Under the pieces are notes generated by a model that was not told the origin of the DNA, did no database searches, and saw only the letters and a list, made by a program, of their open reading frames with translations. A stretch of 64,000 nucleotides of DNA from Nocardiopsis sp. N85 (GTDB lineage Bacteria > Actinomycetota > Actinomycetes > Streptosporangiales > Streptosporangiaceae): assembly GCF_028882275.1 (NCBI RefSeq), contig NZ_JARBUT010000005.1, forward strand, positions 62,001-126,000. Reading direction: 5' to 3'. Positions 29,392 to 39,491 of the stretch are shown here, piece after piece (position 1 is the stretch's first letter; each line of letters begins with the position of its first letter). The position numbers and the translations under genes were made by a program.

Positions 29392-32055
29392 TTGTCCTCG
29401 CCACGCAGCGAACAGCGTCCGCGCGCGACCACCGATGAGGAGACCGCGAAGAAGACCGAGAGCAAGGCCGCGTCCGCCGAGGCCGCGAAACCGGCGAAGA
29501 AGGCGACGCGCAAGGCCACCGCGGCGACCGTTCCGGAGCAGAAGCCGAAGCGCGGGTCCGGAAGCCGCAAGAAGGAGCCGGTGAGCACGGCGTCGACCAA
29601 GAAGACGACCGCGGGCACCGCATCCGCCAAGAAGGCGGCCGCGACCGCGTCGGTCAAGAAGACGACCGCGGGCACCGCATCCGCCAAGAAGGCGGCCGCG
29701 ACCGCGTCGGTCAAGAAGACGACCGCGGGCACCGCATCCGCCAAGAAGGCGGCCGCGACCGCGTCGGTCAAGAAGACGACCGCGGGCACGGCGCCGGCGA
29801 AGAAGGCGCCCGCCAAGGCGACCGCTTCGGCCGGGAAGGCGCCCGCGCGCAAGACGCCGGCCCGCCGGCCCGCCGGCCTCGCGGCGGAGCTCGTCGCCGA
29901 ACTGGACCGCCTGGTCGACGGCCACCACCACGACCCGCATGCGGTGCTGGGCGTGCACGCCCAGGGTCGGGGCACGGTGGTGCGCGTCCTGCGCCCCTCG
30001 GCGACCGAGGTCCACGTCGAGGTGGCCGGCGGCGAGCGGGTGAAGGCCGACCACCTGCACCGGGGGGTGTTCGTCGCCAAGCTCCCCGGGAAGAAGCCGG
30101 GGGATCCGGTCGACTACCGGGTCGTCGCCCGTTACGAGAACGGCGACGAGCACGTCTCCGCCGACCCGTACCGCTTCGCGCCCACCATCGGCGACCTGGA
30201 CCTGCACCTCATCGGAGAGGGCAGGCACGAGGAGCTGTGGCGGGCCCTGGGCGCGCACACCCGGACCCTGGAGGGCTCGGGGGGCGAGATCTCCGGAACG
30301 TCCTTCTCCGTGTGGGCGCCCAACGCGCGCGGGGTGCGCGTGAGCGGCGACTTCAACCTGTGGAACGGCACCGGTCACCCCATGCGCAGCCTGGGCGGCA
30401 CCGGTGTGTGGGAGCTGTTCGTGCCCGGGGTGGGCGACGGGACGCTGTACAAGTTCCAGGTGCTGGGGGTCGACGGGCACTGGCGGGACAAGGCCGACCC
30501 GATGGCGCGGGCCACCCAGACGCCGCCCGAGACGGCGTCGGTGGTGACGACGTCCGCGCACGTGTGGGGCGACCAGGAGTGGATGACCGAGCGCAAGGGC
30601 GTGGAGCCGCACCGGGCGCCGATGAGCGTGTACGAGGTGCACCTGGGGTCGTGGCGTCCCGGACTGGGCTATGCCGAACTGGCCGAACAGCTCGTCGAGT
30701 ACGTCACCGAGATGGGGTTCACGCACGTGGAACTCCTGCCGGTGGCGGGGCACCCCTATGACGGTTCGTGGGGCTACCAGGTCACCTCCTACTACGCGCC
30801 CACGCCCCGGTTCGGGTCGCCGGACGAGTTCCGGCACCTGGTGGACTCACTGCACCGGGCCGGGATCGGGGTCCTCCTCGACTGGGTGCCCGCGCACTTC
30901 CCCCGGGACGAGTGGGCGCTGGCCCGCTTCGACGGGACCGCGCTGTACGAGCACCCCGACCCGCGCCGGGGCGAGCACCCCGACTGGGGGACGCTCATCT
31001 TCAACTACGGGCGCACCGAGGTGCGCAACTTCCTCGTGGCCAACGCGCTGTACTGGCTGGAGGAGTTCCACATCGACGGGCTGCGCGTGGACGCGGTGGC
31101 CTCGATGCTGTACCTGGACTACTCGCGCGAGGACGGCGGGTGGGAGCCCAACGTGTTCGGCGGCCGGGAGAACCTGGAGGCGATCGACTTCATCAAGGAG
31201 CTCAACACGGTCGTCTACCGGCGCAATCCGCACGCGGTGATGATCGCCGAGGAGTCCACCGCCTATCCGGGGGTGACCCGACCGGTGGACCACGGCGGGC
31301 TGGGGTTCGGGCTCAAGTGGAACATGGGGTGGATGCACGACACCCTGAAGTACATCGAGAAGGAGCCGATCCACCGCAAGTACCACCACGACGAGGTCAC
31401 GTTCTCGATGGTGTACGCCTACAGCGAGAACTACGTGCTGCCGCTGTCGCACGACGAGGTGGTGCACGGCAAGGGGTCGCTGTTCAACAAGTCGCCGGGC
31501 GACGAGTGGCAGCGGGCCGCCGGCCTGCGGGCGCTGCTGGCGTTCATGTGGTCGCACCCGGGCAAGCAGTTGCTGTTCATGGGCGGGGAGATCGCCCAGG
31601 GCGATGAGTGGTCCCACCATGACGGAGTGCCGTGGTGGCTGTTGCGCTACGACCACCACGCGGGGGCGCAGCGGCTGGTCAAGGCGCTCAACGAGCTGTA
31701 CCGGCCGCGTCCCGCCCTGTGGTCCCTGGACACCGATCCGACCGGCTTCCAGTGGTTGGACGGCGGCGACCGCGAGGGGAACACGCTGTCGTACGTGCGG
31801 CGCGGTGAGGACGGTTCGGCGCTGGTGTGCGCGGTGAACTTCTCGCCGGTACCGCGCACGGAGTGGCGGATCGGCCTGCCGTGGGAGGGGCGGTGGGCGT
31901 CGGTCCTCAACACCGACGAGGCCCGATTCGGGGGGTCGGACCACCCGGCGCCCACGCACGTGGAGGCCGAGGCGCAGACCTGGCACGGGCAGCCGTTCTC
32001 CGCGGAGATCACGCTGCCGCCGCTGGGCGGGGTCTGGTTCGAGCACCGGCCCTAG
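29392..32055 (+). CDS. glgB: 1,4-alpha-glucan branching enzyme with histone-H1-like N-terminus
   Basis: From TTG 29392 (GGAG five bases before) the product has 887 residues. Residues about 18-160 are almost only Lys, Ala, Thr, Ser and Pro, with [19 protein letters not shown] units resembling bacterial histone-H1 tails. The usual GlgB parts follow: an N-terminal beta domain, CBM48 ([19 protein letters not shown]) and a GH13 barrel with D567 ([11 protein letters not shown]), E620 ([10 protein letters not shown]) and D688 ([10 protein letters not shown]). It makes alpha-1,6 branches in the GlgE glucan. An upstream GTG 29299 overlaps the pep2 stop but would translate through the terminator. Confidence 0.93.
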   Translation: MSSPRSEQRPRATTDEETAKKTESKAASAEAAKPAKKATRKATAATVPEQKPKRGSGSRKKEPVSTASTKKTTAGTASAKKAAATASVKKTTAGTASAKKAAATASVKKTTAGTASAKKAAATASVKKTTAGTAPAKKAPAKATASAGKAPARKTPARRPAGLAAELVAELDRLVDGHHHDPHAVLGVHAQGRGTVVRVLRPSATEVHVEVAGGERVKADHLHRGVFVAKLPGKKPGDPVDYRVVARYENGDEHVSADPYRFAPTIGDLDLHLIGEGRHEELWRALGAHTRTLEGSGGEISGTSFSVWAPNARGVRVSGDFNLWNGTGHPMRSLGGTGVWELFVPGVGDGTLYKFQVLGVDGHWRDKADPMARATQTPPETASVVTTSAHVWGDQEWMTERKGVEPHRAPMSVYEVHLGSWRPGLGYAELAEQLVEYVTEMGFTHVELLPVAGHPYDGSWGYQVTSYYAPTPRFGSPDEFRHLVDSLHRAGIGVLLDWVPAHFPRDEWALARFDGTALYEHPDPRRGEHPDWGTLIFNYGRTEVRNFLVANALYWLEEFHIDGLRVDAVASMLYLDYSREDGGWEPNVFGGRENLEAIDFIKELNTVVYRRNPHAVMIAEESTAYPGVTRPVDHGGLGFGLKWNMGWMHDTLKYIEKEPIHRKYHHDEVTFSMVYAYSENYVLPLSHDEVVHGKGSLFNKSPGDEWQRAAGLRALLAFMWSHPGKQLLFMGGEIAQGDEWSHHDGVPWWLLRYDHHAGAQRLVKALNELYRPRPALWSLDTDPTGFQWLDGGDREGNTLSYVRRGEDGSALVCAVNFSPVPRTEWRIGLPWEGRWASVLNTDEARFGGSDHPAPTHVEAEAQTWHGQPFSAEITLPPLGGVWFEHRP
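29599..29826 (+). repeat. 57-bp in-frame tandem repeat inside glgB
   Basis: Three identical 57-bp copies start at 29599, 29656 and 29713. A fourth, diverged copy covers 29770-29826. Each encodes a 19-residue unit [19 protein letters not shown]. Perfect identity suggests recent expansion, and copy number may vary between strains. Confidence 0.95.
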
Positions 32056-32060
32056 AGCGA

Positions 32061-32092
32061 CGCGGCCCCGGACCGAGAGGCCCGGGGCCGCG
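32061..32092. terminator. Bidirectional terminator between glgB and the aminotransferase gene
   Basis: CGCGGCCCCGG and CCGGGGCCGCG form a perfect 11-bp stem with a 10-base loop. It lies six bases after the glgB stop and 13 bases beyond the convergent aminotransferase stop, so it can serve both genes. Confidence 0.7.
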
Positions 32093-32104
32093 CCCGTCAT
32101 CCGC

Positions 32105-33274
32105 TCAGGTCCGGTGCCAGGCGGTGAGGCGGGAGACCGCCTCGTCCAAGACCTCGTCGCGTTTGCAGAAGGCGAAGCGCAGCAGGTGCTCCCCCTCCTT
32201 CTGGTGGTCGTAGAACACCTGCGCCGGGACGGCCGCCACCCCCGCTTCGCGGGGCAGCGCGCGGGCGATGTCCACACCGCTCTCGTACCCCAGTGGGCGG
32301 ATGTCGGCCATGACGAAGTAGGTGCCCTCGCACACGCCCACGTCGAAGCCGGTCTCCGCCAGCCCCGCCGCGAGCCGGTCCCGCTTGCCCTGGAGGGCGT
32401 CGCGTTGGGCCGCGATCCACTCCCACTCGTTGTCGATGGCGTCGGCGATCGCGAGTTGGAGCGCGCCTCCGGCGCTGAACGTCAGGAACTGGTTGACCGT
32501 GCGCACCGCCGTGACCAGTGGTTCGGGTCCCATGACCCAGCCGGTCTTCCACCCCGTGACCGCGAACATCTTGCCGACGGAGGACACCGACACCGTGCGC
32601 TCGCGCATCCCCGGCAGGGTCGCCAGCGGCACGTGCGGCCTGCCGTCGAAGGTCAGGAACTCGTACACCTCGTCGGTGAACGCGAGGAGGTCGTGCTCGC
32701 GGCAGACCGCGGCGATGTGCTCCAGCTCCTCGGCGGTGAACACCGTCCCGGTCGGGTTGTGCGGGCTGTTGACCAGCACCATCCGGGTCTTGGGGCCCAC
32801 GGCGGCGCGCAACTCGTCCGGATCGAAGGTGAACCGGCCCGTCACCGGGTCCGGGCGCAGGGTGACCGAGCGGCGGACCCCTCCGGCCAGGGTGATCATC
32901 GCCGCGTAGGAGTCGTACATCGGCTCGAACACGATGACCTCGTCACCGCGTTCCACCAGCGCCAGGAGGGACGCGGCGATGCCCGCCGTCGCCCCGACCG
33001 TGATGTACACGTCGGTGTCCGGGTACAGGTCGATCCCGTAGTGGCGGGACCGGTAGCGGGAGACGGCCTGACGCAGCTCCGGGCGCCCCTGCCCCGGCGG
33101 GTACTGGTTGACCCCCTCCAGGATGTTGCGGGAGGCCGCCTCCAGCAGGGAGCGCGGGCCGTCGGTGTCGGGGAATCCCTGGCCCAGGTTGACCGATCCG
33201 GTCTCCGTCGCCAGCCGTGTCATCTCGGCGAAGATCGTCTCGCCGTACGCGCGCATTCGTTCGATCAGGTGCAA
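32105..33274 (-). CDS. Class I/II pyridoxal-phosphate aminotransferase
   Basis: This 389-residue fold-type I enzyme has the PLP lysine in SVSSVGKMFAVTGWKTGW. Other PLP contacts are NSPHNPTGTVF and DEVYEF. It resembles the aspartate aminotransferase-like group that includes actinobacterial DapC (N-succinyldiaminopimelate aminotransferase) and kynurenine/glutamine transaminases; the sequence does not decide which. TTG 33274 is chosen because GAGG precedes it by six bases and the N-terminus RMRAYGETIFAEMTRLA then matches the family. Monocistronic. Confidence 0.88.
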   Translation of the reverse strand: MHLIERMRAYGETIFAEMTRLATETGSVNLGQGFPDTDGPRSLLEAASRNILEGVNQYPPGQGRPELRQAVSRYRSRHYGIDLYPDTDVYITVGATAGIAASLLALVERGDEVIVFEPMYDSYAAMITLAGGVRRSVTLRPDPVTGRFTFDPDELRAAVGPKTRMVLVNSPHNPTGTVFTAEELEHIAAVCREHDLLAFTDEVYEFLTFDGRPHVPLATLPGMRERTVSVSSVGKMFAVTGWKTGWVMGPEPLVTAVRTVNQFLTFSAGGALQLAIADAIDNEWEWIAAQRDALQGKRDRLAAGLAETGFDVGVCEGTYFVMADIRPLGYESGVDIARALPREAGVAAVPAQVFYDHQKEGEHLLRFAFCKRDEVLDEAVSRLTAWHRT

Positions 33275-33502
33275 CTTCTACCTCGACAGTCCGGGGCGGC
33301 CCCGTCGGGTGTCCCTGGAGGACGCGGGGCGTCTCCGACCACCGTACGGCCCCGCCGGGTGCGAGCCTGGTACGGGACGGGCACATCCCCGCCGGGCCTT
33401 CCGTGCGACCCCATGCCGCGTCAACCGGCCGGAACGTTCGATCAGCGGCTCCTCCACCCGCCGAGCGTATCCGCAGAGCCCCTCGGGAGACCCTCCTGGC
33501 AT

Positions 33503-33540
33503 GCGTGTGGGGCGGGACCCGAGGGTCCCGCCCCACACGC
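33503..33540 (-). terminator. Strong terminator hairpin after cdsA
   Basis: GCGTGTGGGGCGGGACCC and its exact complement (33523-33540) form a 17-18 bp stem with a tiny loop. It lies 12 bases after the cdsA stop and ends the rpsB-to-cdsA run. Confidence 0.8.
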
Positions 33541-33551
33541 GCACCGGAGTG

Positions 33552-34502
33552 TCACAGGAGCAGGGTGAGCACGATCCACACCACCGGTCCGGCGATGAGC
33601 AGCGAGTCCATCCGGTCCATCAGACCACCGTGGCCCGGCATGAACCGGCCCATGTCCTTGATCCCCAGGTCGCGCTTGAACAGCGACTCGATGAGATCGC
33701 CGACGGTGGCGGCCAGGACCACGGCCAGGCCGAGGACCGCACCGACCCACCAGGGGCCGTCGAGCATCAGCGTCACGCACAGCGCGCCGGCGATGGCGCA
33801 ACCGAGGACCGAGCCGCCGAAGCCCTCCCAGGTCTTGTTGGGGCTGATCACCGGCGCCATCTTGTGCCGGCCCAGGAGGATCCCGGCGAAGTAGCCGCCG
33901 ATGTCGCTGGAGATCGTCACCACGATGAACGTCACCAGGCGGTACTGGCCGTCCTCCGGGTGGGCGATCAACAGCATCCACGTGCCCAACAGGAAGGGCA
34001 GGTAGAGCAGGGTGAACATGCTCGCGGAGGTGTCGGCCACGAACCCGTCCGCCCCGCCCCGCAACCGCCACACCAGAGCGGTGATCGCGGTGAGCGCGGT
34101 CGCCCCCAGCAGCCATTCCGTTCCACCGAAGTAGGCGGCCGGCTGCATGGCCACGCCGCCGATCACCAGGGGGAGCACGGCCACGTCCATGCCCTTGCGG
34201 GCGAACGCGCGGTTGAGTTCGCGCATGCCGATCATCACCGCCGCGGCGGTGATGAACGTGAACAGCGCGGGAAGGGGGAAGACCGAGAAGAAGACCAGCG
34301 CGCCCAGAAGGCATCCGCTGGCGATGGCCACGGGGAGGTTGCGGCCGGTCTTGACCGGCTCGCCCCCCGGTTTGTGCAGCACGAAGCGCTGACCGGCGGC
34401 CTTGTCGGTCCCGGTGTCACCGGGACCGACCTGCTGAGTGTCGTCGGGTCTGTGCTCCGGCGAGTGGTCATCGCCTCCGGAGCCGCTGGAAGGAGTCGTC
34501 AC
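33552..34502 (-). CDS. cdsA: Phosphatidate cytidylyltransferase
   Basis: This 316-residue membrane enzyme makes CDP-diacylglycerol from phosphatidic acid and CTP. A hydrophilic N-terminus of about 50 residues precedes about eight helices. The signature is complete: SDIGGYFAGILLGRHK, ISPNKTWEGFGGS, GDLIESLFKRDLGIKD and PGHGGLMDRMDSLL. GTG 34502 starts three bases after the frr stop, so the two genes are coupled. The N-terminal extension is longer than in E. coli but common in actinobacteria. Confidence 0.95.
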   Translation of the reverse strand: MTTPSSGSGGDDHSPEHRPDDTQQVGPGDTGTDKAAGQRFVLHKPGGEPVKTGRNLPVAIASGCLLGALVFFSVFPLPALFTFITAAAVMIGMRELNRAFARKGMDVAVLPLVIGGVAMQPAAYFGGTEWLLGATALTAITALVWRLRGGADGFVADTSASMFTLLYLPFLLGTWMLLIAHPEDGQYRLVTFIVVTISSDIGGYFAGILLGRHKMAPVISPNKTWEGFGGSVLGCAIAGALCVTLMLDGPWWVGAVLGLAVVLAATVGDLIESLFKRDLGIKDMGRFMPGHGGLMDRMDSLLIAGPVVWIVLTLLL

Positions 34503-34505
34503 CGG

Positions 34506-35063
34506 CTAGACCTCAAGGAGTTCCGATTCCTTGTGCTTGAGGAGCTCGTCGACGGCCGCGACGTACTTGTGGGACAGCTCGTCCAGCTCCGTCTGCGCAC
34601 GGTGGGCGTCGTCCTCGCCGACCTCACCGGCCTTGACGGCCTTCTCGAAGCCGTCCTTGGCACGGCGACGGATGTTGCGGATCGAGATCTTGGCGTCCTC
34701 GCCCTTGGTACGCGCGACCTTCACGTACTCCTTGCGGCGCTCCTCGGACAGGTCCGGGAAGACGACCCGGATGACCTGGCCGTCGTCGGAGGGGTTCACG
34801 CCGAGGTCGCTGTTGCGGATGGCGTTGATGATCGAGGTCCGGGAGCTGACGTCGAACGGCGAGATGACCACCATGCGCGGTTCGGGGACCGAGAAGGAGG
34901 CCAGCTGGTTGATCGGCGTCAGGGCACCGTAGTAGTCCACGGTGATCTTGTTGAACGTCGCCGGGGTGGGCCGTCCGGTACGGATCGCCGCGAAGTCCTC
35001 CTTGGCGACGGTGACGGCCTTCTCCATCTTCTCCTCGGCTTCGAGGAGGGTCTCTTCGATCAT
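34506..35063 (-). CDS. frr: Ribosome recycling factor
   Basis: The protein has 185 residues, the standard length. It splits post-termination ribosomes with EF-G. Typical segments are [34 protein letters not shown] and [21 protein letters not shown] 35063 has GGGAG at seven bases; the longer upstream frame is rejected. It lies 61 bases after pyrH, an order conserved across bacteria. Confidence 0.97.
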   Translation of the reverse strand: MIEETLLEAEEKMEKAVTVAKEDFAAIRTGRPTPATFNKITVDYYGALTPINQLASFSVPEPRMVVISPFDVSSRTSIINAIRNSDLGVNPSDDGQVIRVVFPDLSEERRKEYVKVARTKGEDAKISIRNIRRRAKDGFEKAVKAGEVGEDDAHRAQTELDELSHKYVAAVDELLKHKESELLEV

Positions 35064-35124
35064 TGGGGCGCTCCCGGGTTCTCGGCTGTGGTGTGCGTGG
35101 CTTACTGGTGTCGCCGTGGCCGCC

Positions 35125-35880
35125 TCAGGCGGTGATCGGCCCGACGATCGTGCCGATCTTCTCACCGCGGACGGCGCGCAGGATGTTGCCCTGGCTCATC
35201 AGGTCGAAGACGACGATGGGCAGCCCGTTGTCCATGCACAGGCTGACGGCGGTGGCGTCCATGACCTTGAGGCCGCGGGTGAGGACCTCGTTGTAGTTGA
35301 GCTTGTCGAACTTGACCGCGTCCGGGTTGCGCTGGGGGTCGGAGTCGTAGACCCCGTCGACCTGGGTGCCCTTGAGGACGGCCTGGGCGCCGATCTCCAG
35401 GGCGCGCTGGGCCGCGGTCGTGTCCGTGGAGAAGAACGGCGCGCCCAGACCGGCGCCGAAGATGACCACACGGCCCTTCTCCAGATGGCGGACGGCGCGG
35501 CGGGGGATGTAGGCCTCGGCGACCTGGCTCATGTGGATGGCGGTCTGGACACGGGTGTCCACGCCGAGGCGCTCCAGGAAGTCCTGGAGGGCGAGACAGT
35601 TGATGACGGTGCCGAGCATGCCCATGTAGTCGGCGCGGCCGCGCTCGATGCCGCCCTCGGTGAGCTGGGCGCCGCGGAACATGTTGCCGCCGCCGACGAC
35701 GACGGCGACCTGGATGCCCTCGGACACGGCCTCGGCGATGGACTCGGCGACGTACTGGACGACCTCCGGGTCGATGCCCAGGCCGCCTCCGCCGGCGAAC
35801 GCCTCGCCTGAGAGTTTGAGCATCACGCGCTTCCAACCGGTGTCGTGCATGGCGGTTGCGGTGTTCGTCGCTGCGTTCAC
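35125..35880 (-). CDS. pyrH: UMP kinase
   Basis: From GTG 35880 the protein has 251 residues. It phosphorylates UMP to UDP and is a hexameric amino-acid-kinase-fold enzyme. Motifs are [25 protein letters not shown] and [24 protein letters not shown] 35880 has AGGGAGG about ten bases upstream. ATG 35850 is an alternative that would drop ten residues. It sits between tsf and frr. Confidence 0.95.
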   Translation of the reverse strand: MNAATNTATAMHDTGWKRVMLKLSGEAFAGGGGLGIDPEVVQYVAESIAEAVSEGIQVAVVVGGGNMFRGAQLTEGGIERGRADYMGMLGTVINCLALQDFLERLGVDTRVQTAIHMSQVAEAYIPRRAVRHLEKGRVVIFGAGLGAPFFSTDTTAAQRALEIGAQAVLKGTQVDGVYDSDPQRNPDAVKFDKLNYNEVLTRGLKVMDATAVSLCMDNGLPIVVFDLMSQGNILRAVRGEKIGTIVGPITA

Positions 35881-35985
35881 GGCCTGTGGCCTCCCTTGTC
35901 GTCCCCGAGTGGCACAGGGTCCCCCGAGTGATCCTGCTGCGGGCGGTGGGGGCTCACATGCCCCGAACCCGCCCATATCCACCGA

Positions 35986-36018
35986 AGGTGCCGGGGAAAG
36001 TCGTTCTCCCCGGCACCT
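35986..36018 (-). terminator. Hairpin after tsf
   Basis: AGGTGCCGGGGA and TCCCCGGCACCT form a perfect 12-bp stem with a nine-base loop, 16 bases after the tsf stop. It may separate rpsB-tsf from pyrH-frr-cdsA transcription. Confidence 0.65.
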
Positions 36019-36033
36019 CCATCATGTCAAAAC

Positions 36034-36870
36034 CTAGGCCTGGCCGACCTTGAAGCGGGCGAAGCGCTTGACCGCGACGCCGGCGTCGTCGACGACCTGC
36101 TGGACCGACTTCTTGTTCTCCTTGACGAACGGCTGGCCGAGCAGCGTCACGTCCTTGAAGAAGCCGTTGAGGCGACCCTCGACGATCTTGGGGATGGCCT
36201 GCTCGGGCTTCCCCTCCTCGCGGGTGGTCTGCTCGGCGATGCGGCGCTCGTTCTCGACGACCTCGGCGGGCACCTCGTCCTTGGAGACGTACTGCGGGGC
36301 CATCGCGGCGATCTGCTGCGCGAGGTCCTTGCCGACCTCCTCGTTCACCGTGTCGAGTTCGACCAGGACGCCCATGGTCGGGGGCAGGTCCGGGTCGGAC
36401 TTGTGCAGGTAGGCGGAGACGTAGGCGCCGTCGAACTTGGCGAAGCGGCGGAACTCCAGCTTCTCGCCGATGATCGCGCTCTTCTCCTCGATGTAGCCCT
36501 GGAGGGTCTTCCCGGGCTCGATCTCGGCGGCGGCGACGGTGGCCAGGTCGTCGCTGTCCTGAGCGGCGACGAAGTCGGCGACCTGGTCGGCCAGCTCGAT
36601 GAACTGCGCGTTCTTGGCGACGAAGTCGGTCTCACAGTTGAGCTCGATGAGGGTGGCCTTGCCCTCGCCCTGCTGGCGGAGGACGACCGTGCCCTGGGCG
36701 GCGGTGCGACCCGCGCGCTTGTCGACGGACTTGGCGCCCTTGATGCGCAGGGCCTCGACGGCCTTGTCGAAGTCGCCGTCGGCCTCGGTCAGGGCCTTCT
36801 TGCAGTCCATCATGCCCGCGCCGGTCATGTCGCGCAGCTTCTTGACGTCCGCGGCGGTGAAGTTCGCCAT
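36034..36870 (-). CDS. tsf: Elongation factor Ts
   Basis: The protein has 278 residues and exchanges GDP for GTP on EF-Tu. The N-terminal UBA-type domain [20 protein letters not shown] is followed by [19 protein letters not shown]. The core signature is [15 protein letters not shown] 36870 matches the family start; the upstream extension in the same frame is non-coding. It is followed by a strong hairpin. Confidence 0.97.
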   Translation of the reverse strand: MANFTAADVKKLRDMTGAGMMDCKKALTEADGDFDKAVEALRIKGAKSVDKRAGRTAAQGTVVLRQQGEGKATLIELNCETDFVAKNAQFIELADQVADFVAAQDSDDLATVAAAEIEPGKTLQGYIEEKSAIIGEKLEFRRFAKFDGAYVSAYLHKSDPDLPPTMGVLVELDTVNEEVGKDLAQQIAAMAPQYVSKDEVPAEVVENERRIAEQTTREEGKPEQAIPKIVEGRLNGFFKDVTLLGQPFVKENKKSVQQVVDDAGVAVKRFARFKVGQA

Positions 36871-36930
36871 GACTGTTGGATTCCCTTGGAGTGTCTGTAC
36901 GGAAGGTGAGTGGTCCGTACACCCCGCGAG

Positions 36931-36957
36931 CCGCCCCACCCGGACGGGGTGGGGCGG
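36931..36957 (-). terminator. Hairpin between rpsB and tsf
   Basis: CCGCCCCACCC and GGGTGGGGCGG form an 11-bp stem with a five-base loop. Flanking ACACCCCG and CGGGGTGT can extend it as an outer stem. It could act as an attenuator lowering tsf relative to rpsB. Confidence 0.55.
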
Positions 36958-36990
36958 CACCGGGGTGTCGTGGTCCCGAGGGACCGTCTA

Positions 36991-37986
36991 CTACTCGGCG
37001 GCCGGGGTCTCTTCGGCGGCGGGAGCCTCGGCGACGGGAGCCTCGTCCGCGGCGGGGGTCTCGTCCGCGGCGGGGGTCTCGTCCGCGACGGAAGCCTCGG
37101 CGGCAGGGGTCTCGTCCGCGGCGGGAGCCTCGGAGTCGATGGCGTCCTGCACCTCGGGCGCGGGGGTCTCGACCGGAGCCTCGACGAGGTCCTTCTCGAC
37201 CTCGGCGGAGTCGGCGGTCGCGGCCTTGCCTTCGAGGAGCTCGCGCTCCCACTCGGCCAGGGGCTCCTCGGCGGACTTCTGCTCGCCGGCGCCGGAGCGG
37301 GCCAGCAGACCGTCGGCGACGGCGTCGGCGATCACGCGGGTCAGCAGGCTGACACTGCGGATGGCGTCGTCGTTACCCGGGATCGGGTAGTCGACCTCGT
37401 CCGGGTCGCAGTTGGTGTCCAGGATCGCGACGACCGGAATGTTGAGCTTCCGGGCCTCGCTGATCGCGATGTGCTCCTTCTTGGTGTCCACGATCCACAC
37501 GGCGCTGGGCACGCGGGTCATGTCGCGGATACCACCGAGGGTGCGCTCCAGCTTCTCCTTCTCGCGACGGAGGTTGAGGAGCTCCTTCTTGGTGAGCGAG
37601 GAGCCGGCGACGTCGTCGAAGTCGATCTCCTCCAGCTCCTTGAGGCGCTGGAGCCGCTTGTGCACGGTGGAGAAGTTGGTGAGCATGCCGCCCAGCCAAC
37701 GCTGGTTGACGAAGGGCATGCCGACGCGGCGGGCCTGCTCGTCAATGGCCTCCTGCGCCTGCTTCTTGGTGCCGACGAACAGGACGGTGCCACCGTGGGC
37801 CACCGTCTGCTTGACGAACTCGTAGGCGCGGTCGATGTGCGCCAGCGACTTCTGGAGGTCGATGATGTAGATGCCGTTGCGCTCCGTGAGGATGAAGCGC
37901 TTCATCTTCGGGTTCCAGCGACGGGTCTGGTGCCCGAAGTGGACGCCGCTCTCCAGGAGCTGGCGGGTAGTCACGACTGTGGCCAT
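36991..37986 (-). CDS. rpsB: 30S ribosomal protein uS2
   Basis: The protein has 331 residues. The conserved S2 core (about 1-255) starts [20 protein letters not shown] and contains [22 protein letters not shown] and [13 protein letters not shown]. The C-terminal 75 residues are an acidic Ala/Pro/Glu/Thr tail built from DETPAAD-type repeats, longer than in E. coli S2 (241 residues). ATG 37986 has AGGAGG at seven bases. It is transcribed towards tsf and diverges from an M23 gene, as in Mycobacterium. Confidence 0.96.
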   Translation of the reverse strand: MATVVTTRQLLESGVHFGHQTRRWNPKMKRFILTERNGIYIIDLQKSLAHIDRAYEFVKQTVAHGGTVLFVGTKKQAQEAIDEQARRVGMPFVNQRWLGGMLTNFSTVHKRLQRLKELEEIDFDDVAGSSLTKKELLNLRREKEKLERTLGGIRDMTRVPSAVWIVDTKKEHIAISEARKLNIPVVAILDTNCDPDEVDYPIPGNDDAIRSVSLLTRVIADAVADGLLARSGAGEQKSAEEPLAEWERELLEGKAATADSAEVEKDLVEAPVETPAPEVQDAIDSEAPAADETPAAEASVADETPAADETPAADEAPVAEAPAAEETPAAE

Positions 37987-38266
37987 GACGGGTCCTCCTC
38001 GTGGTGGCGGGGATAGGGCTCCCCGCCTTCGGTTGTTCCTGACGCCCCGGACGCACCGCCACTCCGCCGAAGCGGTGTGGACCGTGGGTGCGCCCCCTCC
38101 CGAGGGAGGCCGGTGGACGTGCGTAGTGTGTTCGGCCCGACGGGCCAACGATGATTCTATCCTCCGTGGGGAACGGGCGGGACCTGCGTCGGAGACCGGG
38201 AGCGCGGTCGTCCACAGGTTCGGGGAGGGGCCGGCGCCTCGGACCTCCGAAAGCGACCCTGGAAGT

Positions 38267-38743
38267 ATGCGCTCTCTCCTGCTCCTCCTGCTCTGCCTTC
38301 TCTTCCTCTTTCCCGTTCCGGTGGCCGCGGAGACCGTGTGGCGATGGCCGCTGGATCCGCCCCCGCGGGTGCTGCGCCCCTTCGAACCGCCCGAGTTCCG
38401 CTGGTCGCCCGGCCACCGGGGGGTGGACCTGACGGCCGAGCCCGCACAGGAGGTGCTCGCGGCCGGAAGCGGCCGCGTCCACTTCGCGGGCACGGTGGCC
38501 GGCACGCCCGTGGTGTCGATCTCCCACGGCGAACTGCGCACCACCTACCTTCCGGTGGAGAGCGACCTGGCCCGCGGAGACCCGGTGACGATCGGCCAGG
38601 TCATCGGCACGATCGCGGCCGACCCCCGCCACTGCCCGGACCTCGTGTGCCTCCACTGGGGCCTGCGCCGCGGCCCCGACTACCTCGACCCCCTGTCCCT
38701 CCTGGGGCCCATCGACGTCCGCCTCCTCCCCCGCTCCCGGTGA
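38267..38743 (+). CDS. Secreted M23-family (LytM-like) metallopeptidase
   Basis: This 158-residue protein starts with a signal peptide of about 21 residues ([20 protein letters not shown]). The M23 domain has H50-x3-D54 (GHRGVDL) and a terminal CLHWGLRRG motif (H130), and H122 lies in RHCPDLVC. It probably cleaves peptidoglycan or activates other hydrolases at the cell surface. The C122-128 pair may form a disulfide. ATG 38267 fits the signal peptide. The divergent position next to rpsB is conserved in actinobacteria. Confidence 0.88.
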   Translation: MRSLLLLLLCLLFLFPVPVAAETVWRWPLDPPPRVLRPFEPPEFRWSPGHRGVDLTAEPAQEVLAAGSGRVHFAGTVAGTPVVSISHGELRTTYLPVESDLARGDPVTIGQVIGTIAADPRHCPDLVCLHWGLRRGPDYLDPLSLLGPIDVRLLPRSR

Positions 38744-38814
38744 CCGACCGAACCCGGGAACCCGATGTCTTCCCTTTCCGGAGAAAAGCCCGCTTCGCCG
38801 TTCTTCACAAGAAT
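38744..38814. other. 3' flank of the M23 gene
   Basis: Short non-coding stretch between the M23 stop and a hairpin. No feature is visible apart from a drop in GC content. Confidence 0.3.
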
Positions 38815-38840
38815 TTTCTGCCGAAACACATCGGCAGAAA
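38815..38840. terminator. Hairpin downstream of the M23 gene
   Basis: TTTCTGCCGA and TCGGCAGAAA form a perfect 10-bp stem with loop AACACA. It lies 72 bases after the M23 stop in an unusually AT-rich pocket. Termination is the simplest reading; an operator is possible. Confidence 0.5.
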
Positions 38841-39491
38841 GGGATTTCATGCCCGGATGCGAGCCCGCCACCAACGCTCACGGCGCCTACCGAGCAGGGG
38901 AAACCGGTTGACTCCACGCCTCTGGCCCCACCGCCCGAGGGGAATGGAAAATGACTGAAATCACAACACCGAAACCCGGGAGGCCCCGCTCATCGATCAC
39001 CCGGCCTTCCGTTCGTGGTTCACGGCCGGGTGTGGGACATTCGCCTGTCGTGCGGGAGTCATGGCCGTGCCGGTGGCGATGCCGACGGTCGGCTCGGGAT
39101 CGGTCGCGGTCAATGCCCTCCTGTTCCGGGAGCGGCCGAGCCGACCACGGGAGACCGCGACCGGATCCGTCGACGGAGGGAAGGCACGAGTCGTCCGGAG
39201 GAGGACGGGGCGACCGCGCGCACCACCCCTCCGATGGGAGACGCGGCGGGGAAAAGGAAAAAGGTACCCACCGCTGTCCCTGACACGGAATGCCCTGGGC
39301 AGCGATGCAGGACAGCGCGATACCACCGGATGTCCACGGCCGCCGCCGGAACATGCCGCGGATCCTCCGTTGGACGGCGCGGACGTGGCACCGCGGGTCG
39401 ACGACCACCGGACGCGGGCCGGTACCGGGGTGCGCGGAGGACGGGGCGGGAGGGATGGTCAAACACGGCGGCCGACTCGGGCGGGCGGCGA
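38841..39491. other. Gap of about 650 bases without a recognisable gene
   Basis: The AT content rises near 38930-38980 and again near 39240-39270. An ATG at 38951 follows GAGGGG, but the 110-codon frame is Arg/Ser-rich without codon bias. I see no family match on either strand. Gene decay or an insertion remnant is possible; in Mycobacterium extra genes occupy this interval. Confidence 0.35.

Noticed and set aside
38815..38840. Transposon end or attachment site for XerC
   Set aside because: The 10-bp inverted repeat with loop looks like a terminator and does not resemble a dif site.
38951..39283. Possible small gene after the M23 peptidase gene
   Set aside because: It has an acceptable ribosome binding site but is Arg/Ser-rich with no codon bias, and no protein family is recognised.
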